Below are positions 9,701 to 24,700 of a DNA stretch of 64,000 bases, in pieces. Under the pieces are notes generated by a model that did no database searches, was not told the origin of the DNA, and was given only the letters and a program-made list of their open reading frames with translations. Source of the stretch: Pseudoips prasinana (lineage: Eukaryota; Arthropoda; Insecta; Lepidoptera; Nolidae); NCBI GenBank assembly GCA_951640165.1, contig OX621258.1, positions 7,897,501-7,961,500 of the forward strand, in the 5' to 3' direction. The position numbers and the translations under genes are program-made. The stretch's first letter is position 1, and each line of letters opens with the position of its first letter.

Positions 9701-12700
9701 CATTATAACCGCAATAGTTTAAATGATATCTTTCTCTTTCATTTACATGCCTATCCTATATTTTGAACTATTCATTAGAGCAGTGTTTTTCAACCTTTTT
9801 CAACACGCGACCCCCCTACCCGTTTTTTACCCGCTTTTTTCCATGGTTCTTTTAATTTGTGACACATATTGGATTCAACATTTTTCATTCATTTTCATAG
9901 GGTTCGGATAAATACATCATCAAATTTTTGTGAAGAATTGGAATAGAAAGCACTCCACCAAAATTTACTTTATCATTCAGAGGTTAGGTGGTTGTCAAGA
10001 GACAAAGTACTAGCCAGAGTTTTGGAATTTCGCGTTAAACTTTTAATGTATTTGCAAAAGGCCTAATCATACTCAAAATTCATTTGCGACCTTGATGACT
10101 AGCTTTCCCAACTTTTTGCAATTTCCCTATAAAAGTTTCGCGACCCCCCTATGGAGGCTACGCGACCCCCCAGGGGGTGGAGACCCACAGGTTGAAAAAC
10201 ACTGCATTAGAGCAACTTATCAACATGTTGCACTGTAACGGTATATATATTCCAGCGCGATCAATGACGTAACGTATCTTGTATACAATATCATTGGTAT
10301 TATGTAATTTTCTTTTTTATTAATTATGTACACTAATAGATAATTAAGTCATCAGTAGTTTCATAAACTCTTGAGTCATAATTGTAGAATTCTTTATCTG
10401 TCAGCTAGCTTTTGAGTCTGCTATTGTGTATCTTGGTGAAAACTGCATCTGCATGGATTAGGTTTTATATGAAAGCGTGCATTTGGATAAATGAGCCCTT
10501 TAAGAAATTGCATATTCAGTTCCTTTTATGCCGTTTCAGATCTGTACTACGTGGAGAACATCTCAACATACCAAGTGCTGGGCTTCAAGAGGTTCAATAC
10601 TTTCTCCCTCTTGACATCACTCTTCTGGAAGCAGTCCAGGGACGGAATTTTCAAGGCACGCAGCATGGGTGAGTGAATTGATTAAATCTGTCAATATCAC
10701 TATATACTATACTACCCCTCTAACCAACAACTTTACTGTCCAACTGTCCAAGCCTGGAACGTACATGAATTGTAGAATATTTTTGCCATGAGAGACGCTA
10801 ACATCATTTTTACGTTTGCGCGAAATGTATGACCCAGACACTACTCTCACTGGTATGGGAAAAGGATTGATAAAATAGCATTATCATCATAACAGCCGAA
10901 AGACGTCCACTGCTGTACAAAGGCCTAGCCCAAAGATCTCCTATCAGAAATATCGAAATCCAGGGGACCAAAGTAACCGTCATACTCCGAAGAATTGCCA
11001 AGCTGAGGTTTCAAAGCTCCTAGACCTGACGGCTGTTGGGGCGGAAAGGTTCTCGAGTGGCGATCACGAACCAGTAAACATAGCTAGCACATGCTCGGCA
11101 ATAAAATTTACCATATAAATATTGTAAATGTGAAATGTTGTAAATTTGAAAGGCTGTGTAGCTGATGGGGTAATGATCGGTATCATCACCCCATCTCATC
11201 CCGTCGGGGACCGAGATTAGGGGGGGACGAGAGGTCATTCTGAGAGAATATCTACCACACAATGGGCAGCAGCATCTCTGTGTATTATGATCCATCATAC
11301 TGTGATCGCCAACCATATATCTCTCTTAATGATGGACATAATTGCATGGTCTATTGGCATTTCGGATGATGATGAAAGTTTGATTCTCATAATATATGAT
11401 ATATGTAATATATTCTCATATAGTATGATGACTCAAGTACCCAGAAACGGCTAAACGGATTTTGATGAAATTTGCAGTGCGTATAACATATACACTAAAT
11501 TAACAAATAGTTAACATTGAATTGCTAAATTGCGTGAAATACCGATGGGTACAGCTACTGTAAAATAAATTAGGTGCTAGGTGCATTACAGTACAGTTTG
11601 GATTCACGAAGGGTTGTTCAACTATAGATGCAGGAGTCAATCTGTTAAAAAGTATATTCGCGGCTTGGGAGGACTCGCAGGATGCATTAGGTATCTTTTG
11701 CGATTTGTCCAAATCATTTGACTGTGTTCATCATGACACTCTTGTCAGGAAACTACACCACTACGGTATCAGGAACAAGGCTCTCGAACTTTTGACTTCT
11801 TACTTGGGCAATAGAATTCAGAAGGTCGATATAAATGGTAAAAAATCTGCGGGCTCCCCAGTGGTAATGGGCGTTCCACAGGGATCGATTCTCGGCCCAT
11901 TCTTATTTTTAATCTATATTAATGACTTACCCTACTATGTAAGGGATAAACATGAGATTGTTTTGTTTGCGGATGACACTTCATTGATGTTTAAAATAAA
12001 TCGACAATTACGCAATTTTGACGAAGTAAATGACACAATCTCTAAAGTTGTTCATTGGTTTAATGGTAATAATCTTTTGCTAAATGACAAGAAAACTAAG
12101 GTCATCAAATTCTCTACACCTAATGTGAAACAGGTGGCTACCAATGTACAGCTTAATGGGGCTGGATTGACCCCTGTTAAGTCAACTGTGTTCTTGGGTA
12201 TCACAATTGATTCAAAACTACAATGGGGCCCACAAATAGAAAAACTATCAGGCAAATTAAGTTCTGCTGCATATGCTGTTAAAACTATAAGACGGCTTAC
12301 TGATGTGGATACAGCTAGAATGGTTTATTTCAGTTATTTTCATAGTATAATGTCCTATGGAATTCTTCTCTGGGGTAGCGCTGCGGACATTAACACCATA
12401 TTTGTATTGCAAAAAAGAGCTGTAAGAGCGATATATAAACTTGGTCCGCGAGAATCTTTGAGAGAGAAGTTTAAAGAGATTAACATTCTGACTGTAGCAT
12501 GTCAGTATATATATGACAATCTAATTTATATCCATAAATATAAAGACTCCTTCTGTAAAAGGAGTGATACTCATAATATTAATACTAGATATAAGCATAA
12601 CTTTGTGTTACATACCACCCGTCTCCACAAAGTAAGTAACTCTTTTATGGGGCAATGTATAAGATTCTATAACAAACTTCCCAATAATATCCGAGAAATG

Positions 12701-15700
12701 TCTATGAATAAGTTTAAAAGAATTATAAAAGCCAAATTGTGTAGCAGGGCTTTCTACAAAACTTCTGATTATTTAAGTGACAGAACAACTTGGGATTGAG
12801 TCGCTCTTTAAAAAAAGGATTCCTACTGAGTTTTTTGGCAGTGCTTCCCAGTAGCTGCAACGTCATGCACTGCACGGTAGGATACAAAAATTGACGATTC
12901 CACACAAATGTAATGTTTTAACGGAATAAATGACTTTTTCATTTTTTGTAGGTGAATATTTATTTTATGTGCATAGATAAAAAAATAACGATATTAACAA
13001 AACGTGATAACAGGTTTCGACTCCGACATAGTCGGCGACGGACTTCAAACTGGTGGCGCTTTACTAGTACGAAAGTACGGGAAGTGTGTGTACCGCTTCG
13101 CCCAAAGCGGGCCCGCGGATCATATGCCTAACGTGGATATAGTGAAGGTTTATTTTAAATATTTTTGTATGTAGTCTACGAAATGGCGCTGTATTAATAC
13201 GATGACGTGGCGCTGTTCTAGTACAAAAGTGCGGGACGGTTGTGTATCACCTTGTCGAAAGCAGACCCGCGGATCATATGCCTAACGTCGATATAGTAAA
13301 GGTTTATTTTAAATCTTTTTGTATGTAGTCTACGAAATGGCACTGTATCAATACCATGACGTGGCGCTGTTCTAGTACAGAAGTTCGGATCAGTTGCTGA
13401 TCATATGCCTGATGTGGATAAAGTAAAGGTTTATTTTAAATATTTTTCTATGTCGACTACGAAATGACGCTGTATTAATACGATGATGTGGCGCTGTTGT
13501 GGTACAAAAGTGCGGGACGGTTGTGTACCACTTCTTCCGAACCGGGCCCGCTGATGATATGCCTAACGTCGATATAGTAAAGGTTTATTTTAAATATTTT
13601 TGTATGTAGACTACGAGATGGCGCTGTATTAATAAGACGACGTGGCGCTGTTCTAGTACAAAAGTGCGGGATGGTTGAGTATCACTTCGTAAAAAGTGGT
13701 CCCGCGGAACATAATATGCCTAACGTGGATATAGTAAAGGTTTATTTTAAATCATTTTGTATGTAGACTACGTAATGACGCTGTATTAATACGATGATGT
13801 GGCGATGTTTTTGTACAAAAGTGCGGGACGGTTGTGTTCCACTTCGTCTATCCGACCCGCTGATCGCATACCTATAATGGATATAGTAAAGGTTTATTTT
13901 TAATTTTGTTGTATGTAGACTACAGCATTCAACTGTGTAAATACCACAAGATGGCGCTTTATTAGTACAAAAGTACGAGAAAGTTGTGTATCACTTGGAT
14001 CAAACCGGGCTCGCTTATAATATGCTTGAAGCGGTGTCAACGGAATAGTAAAGGTTGATTTTGCATTTCATTGTATGTAGACTAGAAATGGCGCTGTATT
14101 AATACTACAAGATGGCGCTTTATGAAAGTACAGGAAGTTCGTGTATCACAACGTCCAAACTGGGCCCGCTGATCATATGCCTAACTTGCCTACAATAAAG
14201 TTTTTTTTTGTATCTAGACTATACATGGCGTATTAATACTACAAGATGACTCTTTACTAGTACATAGTGCGGGATCGATGGGTACCACTTTCTCCAAACC
14301 AGGCCCGCTGATTATATGGCTTACGTGGATATAGTTAAGGTTTATTTTACATTTCTTTATATGTAAACTGGAATGTATGCCGTAAAAGGAAACATATTGG
14401 TATAGGAGTCCTGGAAGTTAAACTGTGCTGGTGGCTCCGCTGACCGCATATGCATGTGGATTTATTAAAGGTTGATATGCTATTCCTTTGTTTGTATTTA
14501 GCGTTTAAGGTAACTCGCGGTAAATATCTTAATCAGAGAAAGACGTGTTGTAAAAATATGTTGTTGGTATTCAAACAGAATATAATACTAGTCAGAAAAT
14601 GTTTATGATTACATTAAACTAATAAATACAATAATAATTCTCTATTAGAACAAAAAAATTCTGTTCCAGTTTAGGTGTATTCGATAATAGCTGCATTAGC
14701 TATGAACGGTAGTTATGAAACTTGTTACGACACAGTTCACAACTAACTTTACGAACTGTGTGGTAATTAAAGAGGAAAAAAATAGCATACAGCAGTTTAT
14801 ATGACATATTACTAAATTCAATAAAATTAAGTTACTAAAAAATCCGCATTTATTACGATAAATTAAATTTATATTTCGTGATGCTCGCGACGAACTGATT
14901 TTTGTTATAAAGTTTTCAGAAATTATAACTGGAGCATGATCAGTCATAAGGAATAACTTTTGGACAGTTTATTCGACTTCATTAAATGCAGCTATGGTTG
15001 CGTGTAGGAAAAAGATGCAGCAGTATTTAAATAAACATATGAAATTGTATCAGAATTATGTACATATTTCGTGTTATATTAATATTAATGCATTTAACTT
15101 AAATTCTTGCTATCCATGCATATAAGGAGTGAAGTAATGAATCTAGACTAGTAACAAAATATTGAATAAAGGCTTCTTTGGAAATTTTCCAAAAGTTATG
15201 TTGCCGGTCCTTCATATTCAATCATCAGTCATTAAGATCAGAGTAGCCGGATATAAAATCAGTGCTCTGATAGAATTAGAATTTCAGATGGGTCTCAAAT
15301 AAAAGTAATATGTCTGTGAAATGTGAAACTAGAAGAGTGCTATTGTAGAAGTGATATATTATGTAAATATGCGTAGCGATTTTTTTAATTATTAAAGTAC
15401 TGCCACATGACATAAATAAATAAAAAAGGTTTTATTCACGTAGACTTTAAGAAAGCGCTTGTAAATAGTCAGAACATATTCGTAGTAATATATAATTAAT
15501 TTACAATTATTTCTAGGTACATATAGATATTTAGGTACACGGATTGTAGGAAATAATTTACAATAAGATTTATTTTATAACAGTAACGATATTTAACTAA
15601 CTTAAATTAAGTTATTGTCAAGGATCATGCAATTATCAAAATTTTAGCTATATTTTTACTACATATTGTCGAATGGTTCTGTCTATATTAAGGTACGAAT

Positions 15701-18700
15701 TAAATGTTATCTTTATGGCGGACCTTGTGTTTATAACGGCTACCACCGGATCCAATGCGCCCCAACTGAGAAGACCCAGCGAAACAAACTCAGCGGGTGT
15801 CTCTACTACCGGTTTCAACACGGCCCAGTTGAGACGCTCCGGCGAAACATACTCAATGGGGCATATACACGAGATTTGGTCCACTTACTGAAATTATTTA
15901 GCAGGCAAACACAATATATGCTCGATCGATTTTAGGTTAAATATATTAAAAAGAGAAAATAAAAACGTCATAATAAAAGTAACATTAATAATTTTGAGAC
16001 ACAACCAACAGTTCTGAAATTCGTAGAATATTTGAATAATAGATAGTTTTATTACAGATAGTTCATGTAACATAAAAGATTACTCATGTCTATATGGCTA
16101 TAAGATCCCCAGTGCAGCTAGATGCCGACCGCCAAATGTCTTTATCGTCAATGTAATCCTTAGTAGTGTAGTAACCCTTAGCCATAAGGTCACGTTTAAT
16201 GTGTGACTTAAACTTATTATCAGGTAGTTATATGAATAGGGAGCTTGTTATAAAACCTAATACAATTTCCCATGAATGACTTATTAGTTTTGCTAACTCG
16301 AAAGGCTGGTATAGCTAGTTTGTCCTTATTTCTAGTATTGACATTGTGCAAGTCACTCCGTTTTTTATATTTATATATATTTTTCCGTACAAACATTATA
16401 TTCTGGTATATATATTCAGATGGAACAGTAAGTATATTTACCTCTTTAAAAACGCTTCGTAGAGACTCGCGACTGCCTAGATTATAAATAGCTCAATAGA
16501 CACATATTATAAGTACAGAATTAAATCTATAATACATGTTCTGATATGCATGGCAATAACGGCGTACAGAGCTTTGGCACTAATTTTGTAACTAACGTAT
16601 AACTGGTATTAGTGACGACAATTTATATGTGTAGATCTAAATTAAATTACATGAATTAGGAGCCAAACACACAAATATAAGTTTTACCCGCGTTAAACTT
16701 TATAAATTATCACCTACGGGGCCCTCCCCCGTAGGTGATAATTTATAAAGTTTAGCGCGATAATATGTAGCCTATATGTTGACCCAACCTCTTAGTAATA
16801 TTCATGCAAAATTTGAAGTAAATCCATGCAGTGCTGTTTGAGTTTAGCCCGGATATGCATTCATACAAACAGACAAAAATTCTAAAAACTATATTTTTGG
16901 CTTCGACTTCGATTGTAGATCGCGCCCCAAGTACCCTTTTTTAAAATATTCAATGTACAGTTTTGACTTTCCTACGATTTTATTATATGTATAGCTAACT
17001 GAACTTTGATATGCCATCATCAGCGCAGCGATGTTGTTAACCCTAACATAAGTTTACGCATTGTAGTTTATGTTTGTTATAACTGGATCTAAATGTAACC
17101 TCCTGCTGTTGTATCATCTGTGTTATGGTTTTATGAATAAAATAAATAATAAAAAAGCAGCTTGATACTAAATAAATAAATAAAATGAAACTGTTATTCG
17201 ATAAGTTTTAAGTAAATAATGTCCTCAATGGTAACAAACTAATGCGAACAAACCTAAAAACATACATAAATTAGTAATTTCCATTTTTAGCCCAATAAGG
17301 GATCTGAACACATGATTTCAATAAATTACACTAATTTAAACTCCTGTATGATTTTAATAAGATTTATTATTACGGTTTCCAGTTAAGATATTACCGCTAG
17401 TTACCTAAACCGTTGTATTTTTTTTAATAATAGGAGTGGGTGGTGATTTAAAAGGCGACTACGTTCAGACGGGAGGTTTATTGCTCGTGGAAAAAGGCGG
17501 GAAATTGATCCATCATTTTGTACAAAAAGGACCGGGTGAGTATTTGCCCAACGTGGAGATTTTGAAGGTACGTGTAGCATTTTTATTTATTTATTAGGTT
17601 GGCAAACGAGCATTTGTGTTACCTGATAAGTGATCACCGCCGACCATGGACACTCTCAACACTAGAGGAGCCGCAAGGAAAATTGATCCGGCATTTTATA
17701 CAAACCGCACCAGGTGAAAATTTTTAAGCTAGGTGTAGAAGTCATTTGAATCTATCTGTTGTTATTTTATTTTTATAATTAACTTGAAATTTTTAACATA
17801 AATATGTTTTTACAGCGACGATATAATCATTTAATATTTAAAAGAATGTTCTAGTGAAACTACCGGATGCGGTATTTATTAATAAAAAAAACACATACTA
17901 ATAAAATGTCCCACAAAATTATTCAAAATCGTTATGTCGTTTTCAATCTTATTTTAATGTGAAAATATCGTCCATTTGCAATCTGTCCAGCTTGCGTGGG
18001 CGCAGAATGCATTTGATACAGTACAGATCTACACTAGATGGTTTCTCAACTCATGTTAAACATGAAGCTTGATGAACTTACTGAAAGACCATCTACGAAC
18101 TGCAATAACCAACTAAGTAAGCATGGAACTCGAAATTCACCCGTTTTTAGGGTTCCGTACCCAAGGGGTAAAACGGGACCCTATTACTAAGACTCCGCTG
18201 TTTGTCTGTCTGTCCGTCTGTCACCAGGCTGTATCTCATGGACGGTGATAGTTAGACAGTTGAAATTTTAACAGATGATGTATTTCTGTTGTCGCTATAA
18301 CAAAAATACTAAAAAGCAGAATAAATTAAATATTTAAGGTGTCTCCCATACAACAAAAGTGATTTTATTGTTCGTTTTTGCTCGATATTTATAACAGCAA
18401 CATGTTCATGCTTGCAATTTTTCACAGAGTATTTATTTGTATAATTACTTTAAAAATAAGTTATGGGGCAACCATACCAAAATCAGTTTTTTGTCCTGTT
18501 TTTATAGATACTCGTACGGAACCCTTCGTGAGCGAGTCAGACTCTCATTTGACCGAATGTTTATGAGCGCCAAAAGAGATTGCAGGCAAATATATCTCAA
18601 ATTATTAAGCATAAGAGTTTCTTTTGCTCTGGTGCTTGTGCAGTGTACAGACGCCAGCACATCCAGCTACCCCAAACTTCATATTTCTTTTATAGATTTT

Positions 18701-21700
18701 CAACTTTATCACAAAGGCATAAGGTTCACTTTCAATTGTGAAATTTGACAGATTGGAGTAGCTTGATGTGCGGGCGTCTGTACTTGTAGATTCGGGTTGA
18801 AAGTGCCAGGTTCTTTAGTTAAATGGTGTTTATTTGTCAATGGAAGATAATCATATGTCGTTAGACACAATTTAAATATAATTGAAACAAGTCGTCTACT
18901 TATATACTATTGTATTGATGATTTTAATTCTCCTTTCAGCACTTAGGTCTGGAGAACGAGTACAAACCAGAAACAATGGCGAACAAGAAACCTGAGGAGA
19001 GGCAGTGCACTGTATGTATTGCATTTGTTTTCTTCTTCTACTTTATTCATTATTTTTATATGTAACCTGTAATGAAATTAGTTTTGCTGTTTATCTATCT
19101 ATACATATAATAAAATCGTAGGAAAGTCAAAACTGTACATTTCATACTTTTTAAAAAGGATACTTGGGGTGTGATCTACAATCGATATCGAATCCTAAAA
19201 TGTAGATTTTAGAATTTTTGTCTGTGTGTCTGTTTGTCTGTATGTATGTCCGGGCTTAACTCAAAAAGAACTGCATGGTTTTACTTAAAATTTTGCATGA
19301 ATATTACTAAGAGGTCGGGTCAACATATAGGCTACATATTATCACGCTATCACCTTCGAGGGAGGAGCTGTGATAATTTATAAAATTTAACGCGGGTAAA
19401 AGCGCGGGTCACAGCTAGTATGTATAATAAAACATTTTTGTCTGTATGTCCTTTATAGAATCGTAAACTATGCATTTGATCATGTGATGATCTTCAGCAA
19501 AGTGTTGTGCATGAGCCCACGATGGTTTCTGAGGTGGTACGACCAATCTTCGACAGATGGCGCTACTATCATTCCAATTAATTTTATATATTGCCGTAGC
19601 AACGTGCGCAGGGTACAGCTAATTCCAAATAAATTTCATTTATTCAAAGCACTACAAATTGGGCTTATTAATAATGATATACAATGGCCTTTTTTTTTTT
19701 GTTTTACACGGTGGAAATGCCATTCGCACGTTGTGTAGGGCCGACCCACTAAAACCACCACGGTAGCCAGCCTCACAGTGCCTGTAGCGGGGGCTCTGGG
19801 TACTCGTGAACGATCTCACCAGTGCCCTCGCCGTACACTGAGCGTCTGAGACTACGTCTAAATAGAAATTGCCATCTGCTTGGTATATACACACACGTGT
19901 ATATATGCCAACACAGGAGCACTTACTATTCCATCTATTTCTTGATCCGATTGGATTATTATTGACACGACTGGAATGAGGTCCGTAACAGGACCGACAG
20001 CTGCGGTGTCGGGCTGATAATAAGAAATTTTTCTTTACAGAAAATCACACTACAAGGTTATGTTGGCCGGTTGGCGTGGTTGGTAGATACCTGCCTTTCA
20101 CGCAGCAGGTCGTGGTTTCGATTCCCACCCAGGACAGATATTTGAGTGCACGAACATGGCTGTCGGTCCTAAGTCCTGAGTTACACCTTGTATATCCGAA
20201 AATTTTTCTAAAAATTTATTTTACATGTTCCCTGCTTAATTTTTACTTTTATCGTACTTTGATCCCGCAGAGTCAGAAAAGGCATCTATCCTTTTGCGAT
20301 TTTACCTCCATCCGGTAATAAATGATCTGTGCCTTATTCCAATTAGCAAAGGACTAGGAGTAAACAAATACCTACCCACTTTTTTAATGTTTTTTTTTAA
20401 GATTAAAGTGATTAATCTGTATCTATAGTCCCAATTACTTTATAGTTTACAAATTAGTTTTTTTCTATATAACATACAAATGTGTTTATTTATGGTCTTT
20501 AACTTAACAATCATGCAATTGATGGATACTAATTGTACCCAGAATTGGATCCATTATATAGGGTTATTTGTAAAACACCAACAACATCGCAGGAATAAAT
20601 TGCTAACATCATAAACAATAACTTTTGATCTACGAGTTCGGACAAAACTCAATAAATGAATGAAAAAAAAATTGTACTGTTGTGACATTTGTAGGTCTAT
20701 GTTTCATTCATAAATGAAAAGACGACGCGCGAACAACCGCGACGTTAAGCTTGCGCGCGTGTGTGCGTCTTTGCGATGCTCGTAGAGTTATAAACATTCG
20801 AGCGGGAAATTAAATTAATACACATTTTGGTATGAAAATAAAATCTAACAAATTATTAAATGTTGTAGAACAAAAGTTGTTGCTTATGGTGTTAACTACC
20901 TAGTACTGCGGGGTTGTTGGTGTTTTATGAGTAACCCTGTATATAGTTGTCCTGTGCTCCTTAAGACCGCACCACAAGTACAGGTATATAGATAAGTACT
21001 GGACGGCTTACATTAAAATAGATTCACGTTTTTTCGTAAACTCGTCGTTCACAAATTTGTTAAATACCCACTCTGAACCTCAATTGGACTAGTGGATCAC
21101 GTCTTAGCGCATCAACGTAAAGCAACGGTTGCATTAGACGTCCTATAAAACAGAGGCCGCTCTGAAGTTCAAACCCCACTGTGTAGTTTTATTTGCTACT
21201 TAGAGACCCCGCTCTTCTTTACTCCCCGGTGAACCAGACGAGTGTACTTTAATATGTTTGTAAAGTAACGCGCGATACTGGGATTCGATTTTTTAGTGCG
21301 GGCGTTGTCTTTAAAACAAAAAATTTTAAACACTGGTAGGTAGTATTCGTTTACTTCTAGTCTTCAGCTTTCGTGAATAGTATATAATTTTGATTAAAAT
21401 AGTGTTTATATTTGTTAGATTGTCGAAGAGTATTATTTCATCAACGTGCTCGCGGGGCTATGTGTGCTAGAGAGATAGCTACCTCTCGCGGTCACACATA
21501 GATAAGAAAAGTACCTTATTAAATAATTTTTTGTAGTACCAAGCGCTTACGTGATCGTTGCGCGCGAGTTAAGAGTACATTCTTTGGACAAGTTTATATG
21601 GATGTTTTTTTATTATAAAATCATTAACCTCGATTCCATGCAATACTACTAACTAAACTTAATATCATTGCATCCCTTTCTGACATTATTCTTATGAAAA

Positions 21701-24700
21701 GGACAAGGCAGCCTTAGAGCTTATGCACACCACGTTATTTAAAACGTTGACGCGCGTTTTAGAAACGCGCGTCAACGTCGCGCTTTTGTCCTACATAGAT
21801 AAATAAATAAAATAAAATAAAAAAGGTTTTAATTCACGTAGACTTTAAAAAACCGCTTGTAAATAGTCAGAACATGTTCGCAGTAATATATAATTAATTT
21901 ATAATTATTTCTAGGTACATATATATATTTAGGTACACGGATTGTAGGAAATAATTTACAATAAGATTTATTTTATAACAGTAACGATATTTAGCTAACT
22001 TAAATTAAGTTATTGTCAAGGATCATGTGTAGGTTTAATTATCTAAATGTTAGCTATATTTTTACTACATATTGTCTGAATGGTTCTGTCTATATTAAGG
22101 TACGAATTAAATGTTATCATTATTACAGAGCAGTTTGTTGTCGTTTATATCGATACAAACGCGATGCTAACGCGCGTGTGTATCGCTACAAACGCTCGAC
22201 AACGGCGCGCTTAAAAAACGTGGTGTGCATAGGCTCTAAGTGCCCTGTTTTAGTTGTTTGGCAATTGCATGTAGGTATGCCCTGTTCTTTTCATACGAGG
22301 TATACTAGAGTGAGATGTGATGACATTTAAATTAGTTTAGTGGTACATAAGAACCGACAGCATTGTCATTTTTCCAACCTTACATACACATTGACCCGCG
22401 CGCACAAATGTTTGTAGGATTTTGCACATGGACCAACATCCTTTTTGAGATATAGTGGTGGTAATTTACTTGCTTGGCCTATACATTTCCTTAATGTTAT
22501 CCTGCTGTAAACTGTAATGTATGTTGGGGCAGAACAACTTAATTAAACACAGGCATATATGCTTAGCTAGTATATTATGGACCGCCGGCGCCTGGCCTTC
22601 CCACATTACCAATGAGATTTATACCCAACGTTACAGAAATAGGAATTTTTCAAATTTAATTTTTCTATACAAAATTACGATATCTTAAACAAAAAAAAAA
22701 AAATTAATACTGCAATAATCTTATTAAATTAGTGTATTGTCGTCGGTCCTCGATAAATTTACAAATTTTTAATGAAATCTGACCGTTTATAGTGGCTCAA
22801 AATCTCGCCCAAAGGAGTCTGTTACAAACTTACATAAAAGTGAAGCTAATATAAAGCGTGTAAAAACGCTCGATTACTCAACATATATTCATTTAAAAAA
22901 AAAAAAAAAAAAAATTGTGTTGTATCTGTGTTGGTCAGTAATAATGTCAATAAATGAATTTCAGTCTTTCTTTTTTTTTCTATGTTTTAAAATATTTTTG
23001 AATATATTACCACCACTAAATACTCGAATTGTAGATCCATGAACGAAACAGCCCGTAAAGTAGTCAAAGATGTAATCATGTAATATAAGACTGTAGATTA
23101 ACTTCAAATTGCCATTGTCCTGGGCGGTATACTATAGTTTCATCTATTTGTAGGTAAAGATTTTCATCTGTAGTTAGTATCAACTACAATATACGGTGTC
23201 GAACAGAACGCAAAGAAAACTAATGTAGGCGATTAGTACATGCTTCTAGACCTTGTAATATTGAATTGTAGGATTAATTTTTAATATAAGTTGATATATG
23301 TTACCCCATCTCTGCCCATGGGGGGCGTAAAAGTCATCCCGGGGACATATCTCCGAGAGAACGGGCGGCAGCTTCTCTCTGTGTATCATGACCATCATAC
23401 TGCGATTGCCGCCCCGTCTGCCAAGCCTGTTGATTATGGCATATCCCCCCAAATGAGGGACGATGATGATGAAGCTTAATATTGTATTAGGCTTTTTTAT
23501 TTAATTTTGAACATGACAAGTGAATCACACTAATATTATAAAGGCGAAAGTTTGCGAGTGTGTGACTGTGTGAGTGTGTATGTTTGTTACTTCTTCAGGT
23601 CTAAACGGATGGAGCGATTTTAACAAAATTTGGTATGGAGTTAGCTGACACCTTAGATTAACACATAGGCTATAATTTATAAAGTTTAACGCGGGGGTTT
23701 AAAACCGCAGGGCACAGCTAGTATTTCATATAAATAAACAACCTACGTATAGGATGTTTTTGTTATAGATAGTACTAAAATCAGCGACCTTGTTGGTCAA
23801 AAAAATGTACCTATATAATCATGTATCCATAGCAAGTCGTGTAACGCCTAAGTTAATGAGAAAACACCTTTCTTTTTTCTTTAACCGGTATTCTAAATTA
23901 ACCAGTTTTGAGGTAATTCCTCAAAAGATTTGTCCAATGGAGTTGCGTCCATCATTCTGAAGGGTATGCCATAATCGCCACGCTTGGCAGACGGGTTGGC
24001 GATCGCAGTATGATGGTCATAGTAGACATAGAGTCGCTGCTGCCCGTTCTCCGGTAGATATTCCCTCGGGACGGCTTCTACGCCCCCCATGGGGTGAGAG
24101 GGGGTGGCTATATTCTATGCCGGCAGCCACACAGCAATTAATTTACTAGCTTTTTGTCCAATTTTCCCTACCGCACTGTGTACGCATACCTTGTTGAAAT
24201 TAACTACCTAATTCAATCATTCATACAAGGCAATGCTACGTTAGCGAACGATCTAGGATTGTATCTAGTATTAACCGGTTAGTTTGGGTTATTCGTTTAC
24301 CGGTTTCCATATTTCCCCGTGTCCCACTTTACCCTTAAGTTCTGCCTGCGATACCGTGTAGTAGATATTTGGCAGCTGTCCTGAGCTCTCTCAAGGTTGT
24401 AAATTTTTGTTATCTGTGTTGGTCAGTAATAATGTCAATAAATGAATTTCAGTCTTTCTTTTTTTTTCTAAGTTTTAAAAATATTTTTGAATATATTACC
24501 ACCACTAAATACTCGAATTGTAGATCCATGAACAAAACAGCCCGTAAAGTAGTCAAAGATGTAATCATGTAATATAAGACTGTAGATTAACTTCAAATTG
24601 CCATTGTCCTGGGCGGTATACTATAGTTTCATCTATTTGTAGGTAAAGATTTTCATCTGTAGTTAGTATCAACTACAATATACGGTGTCGAACAGAACGC

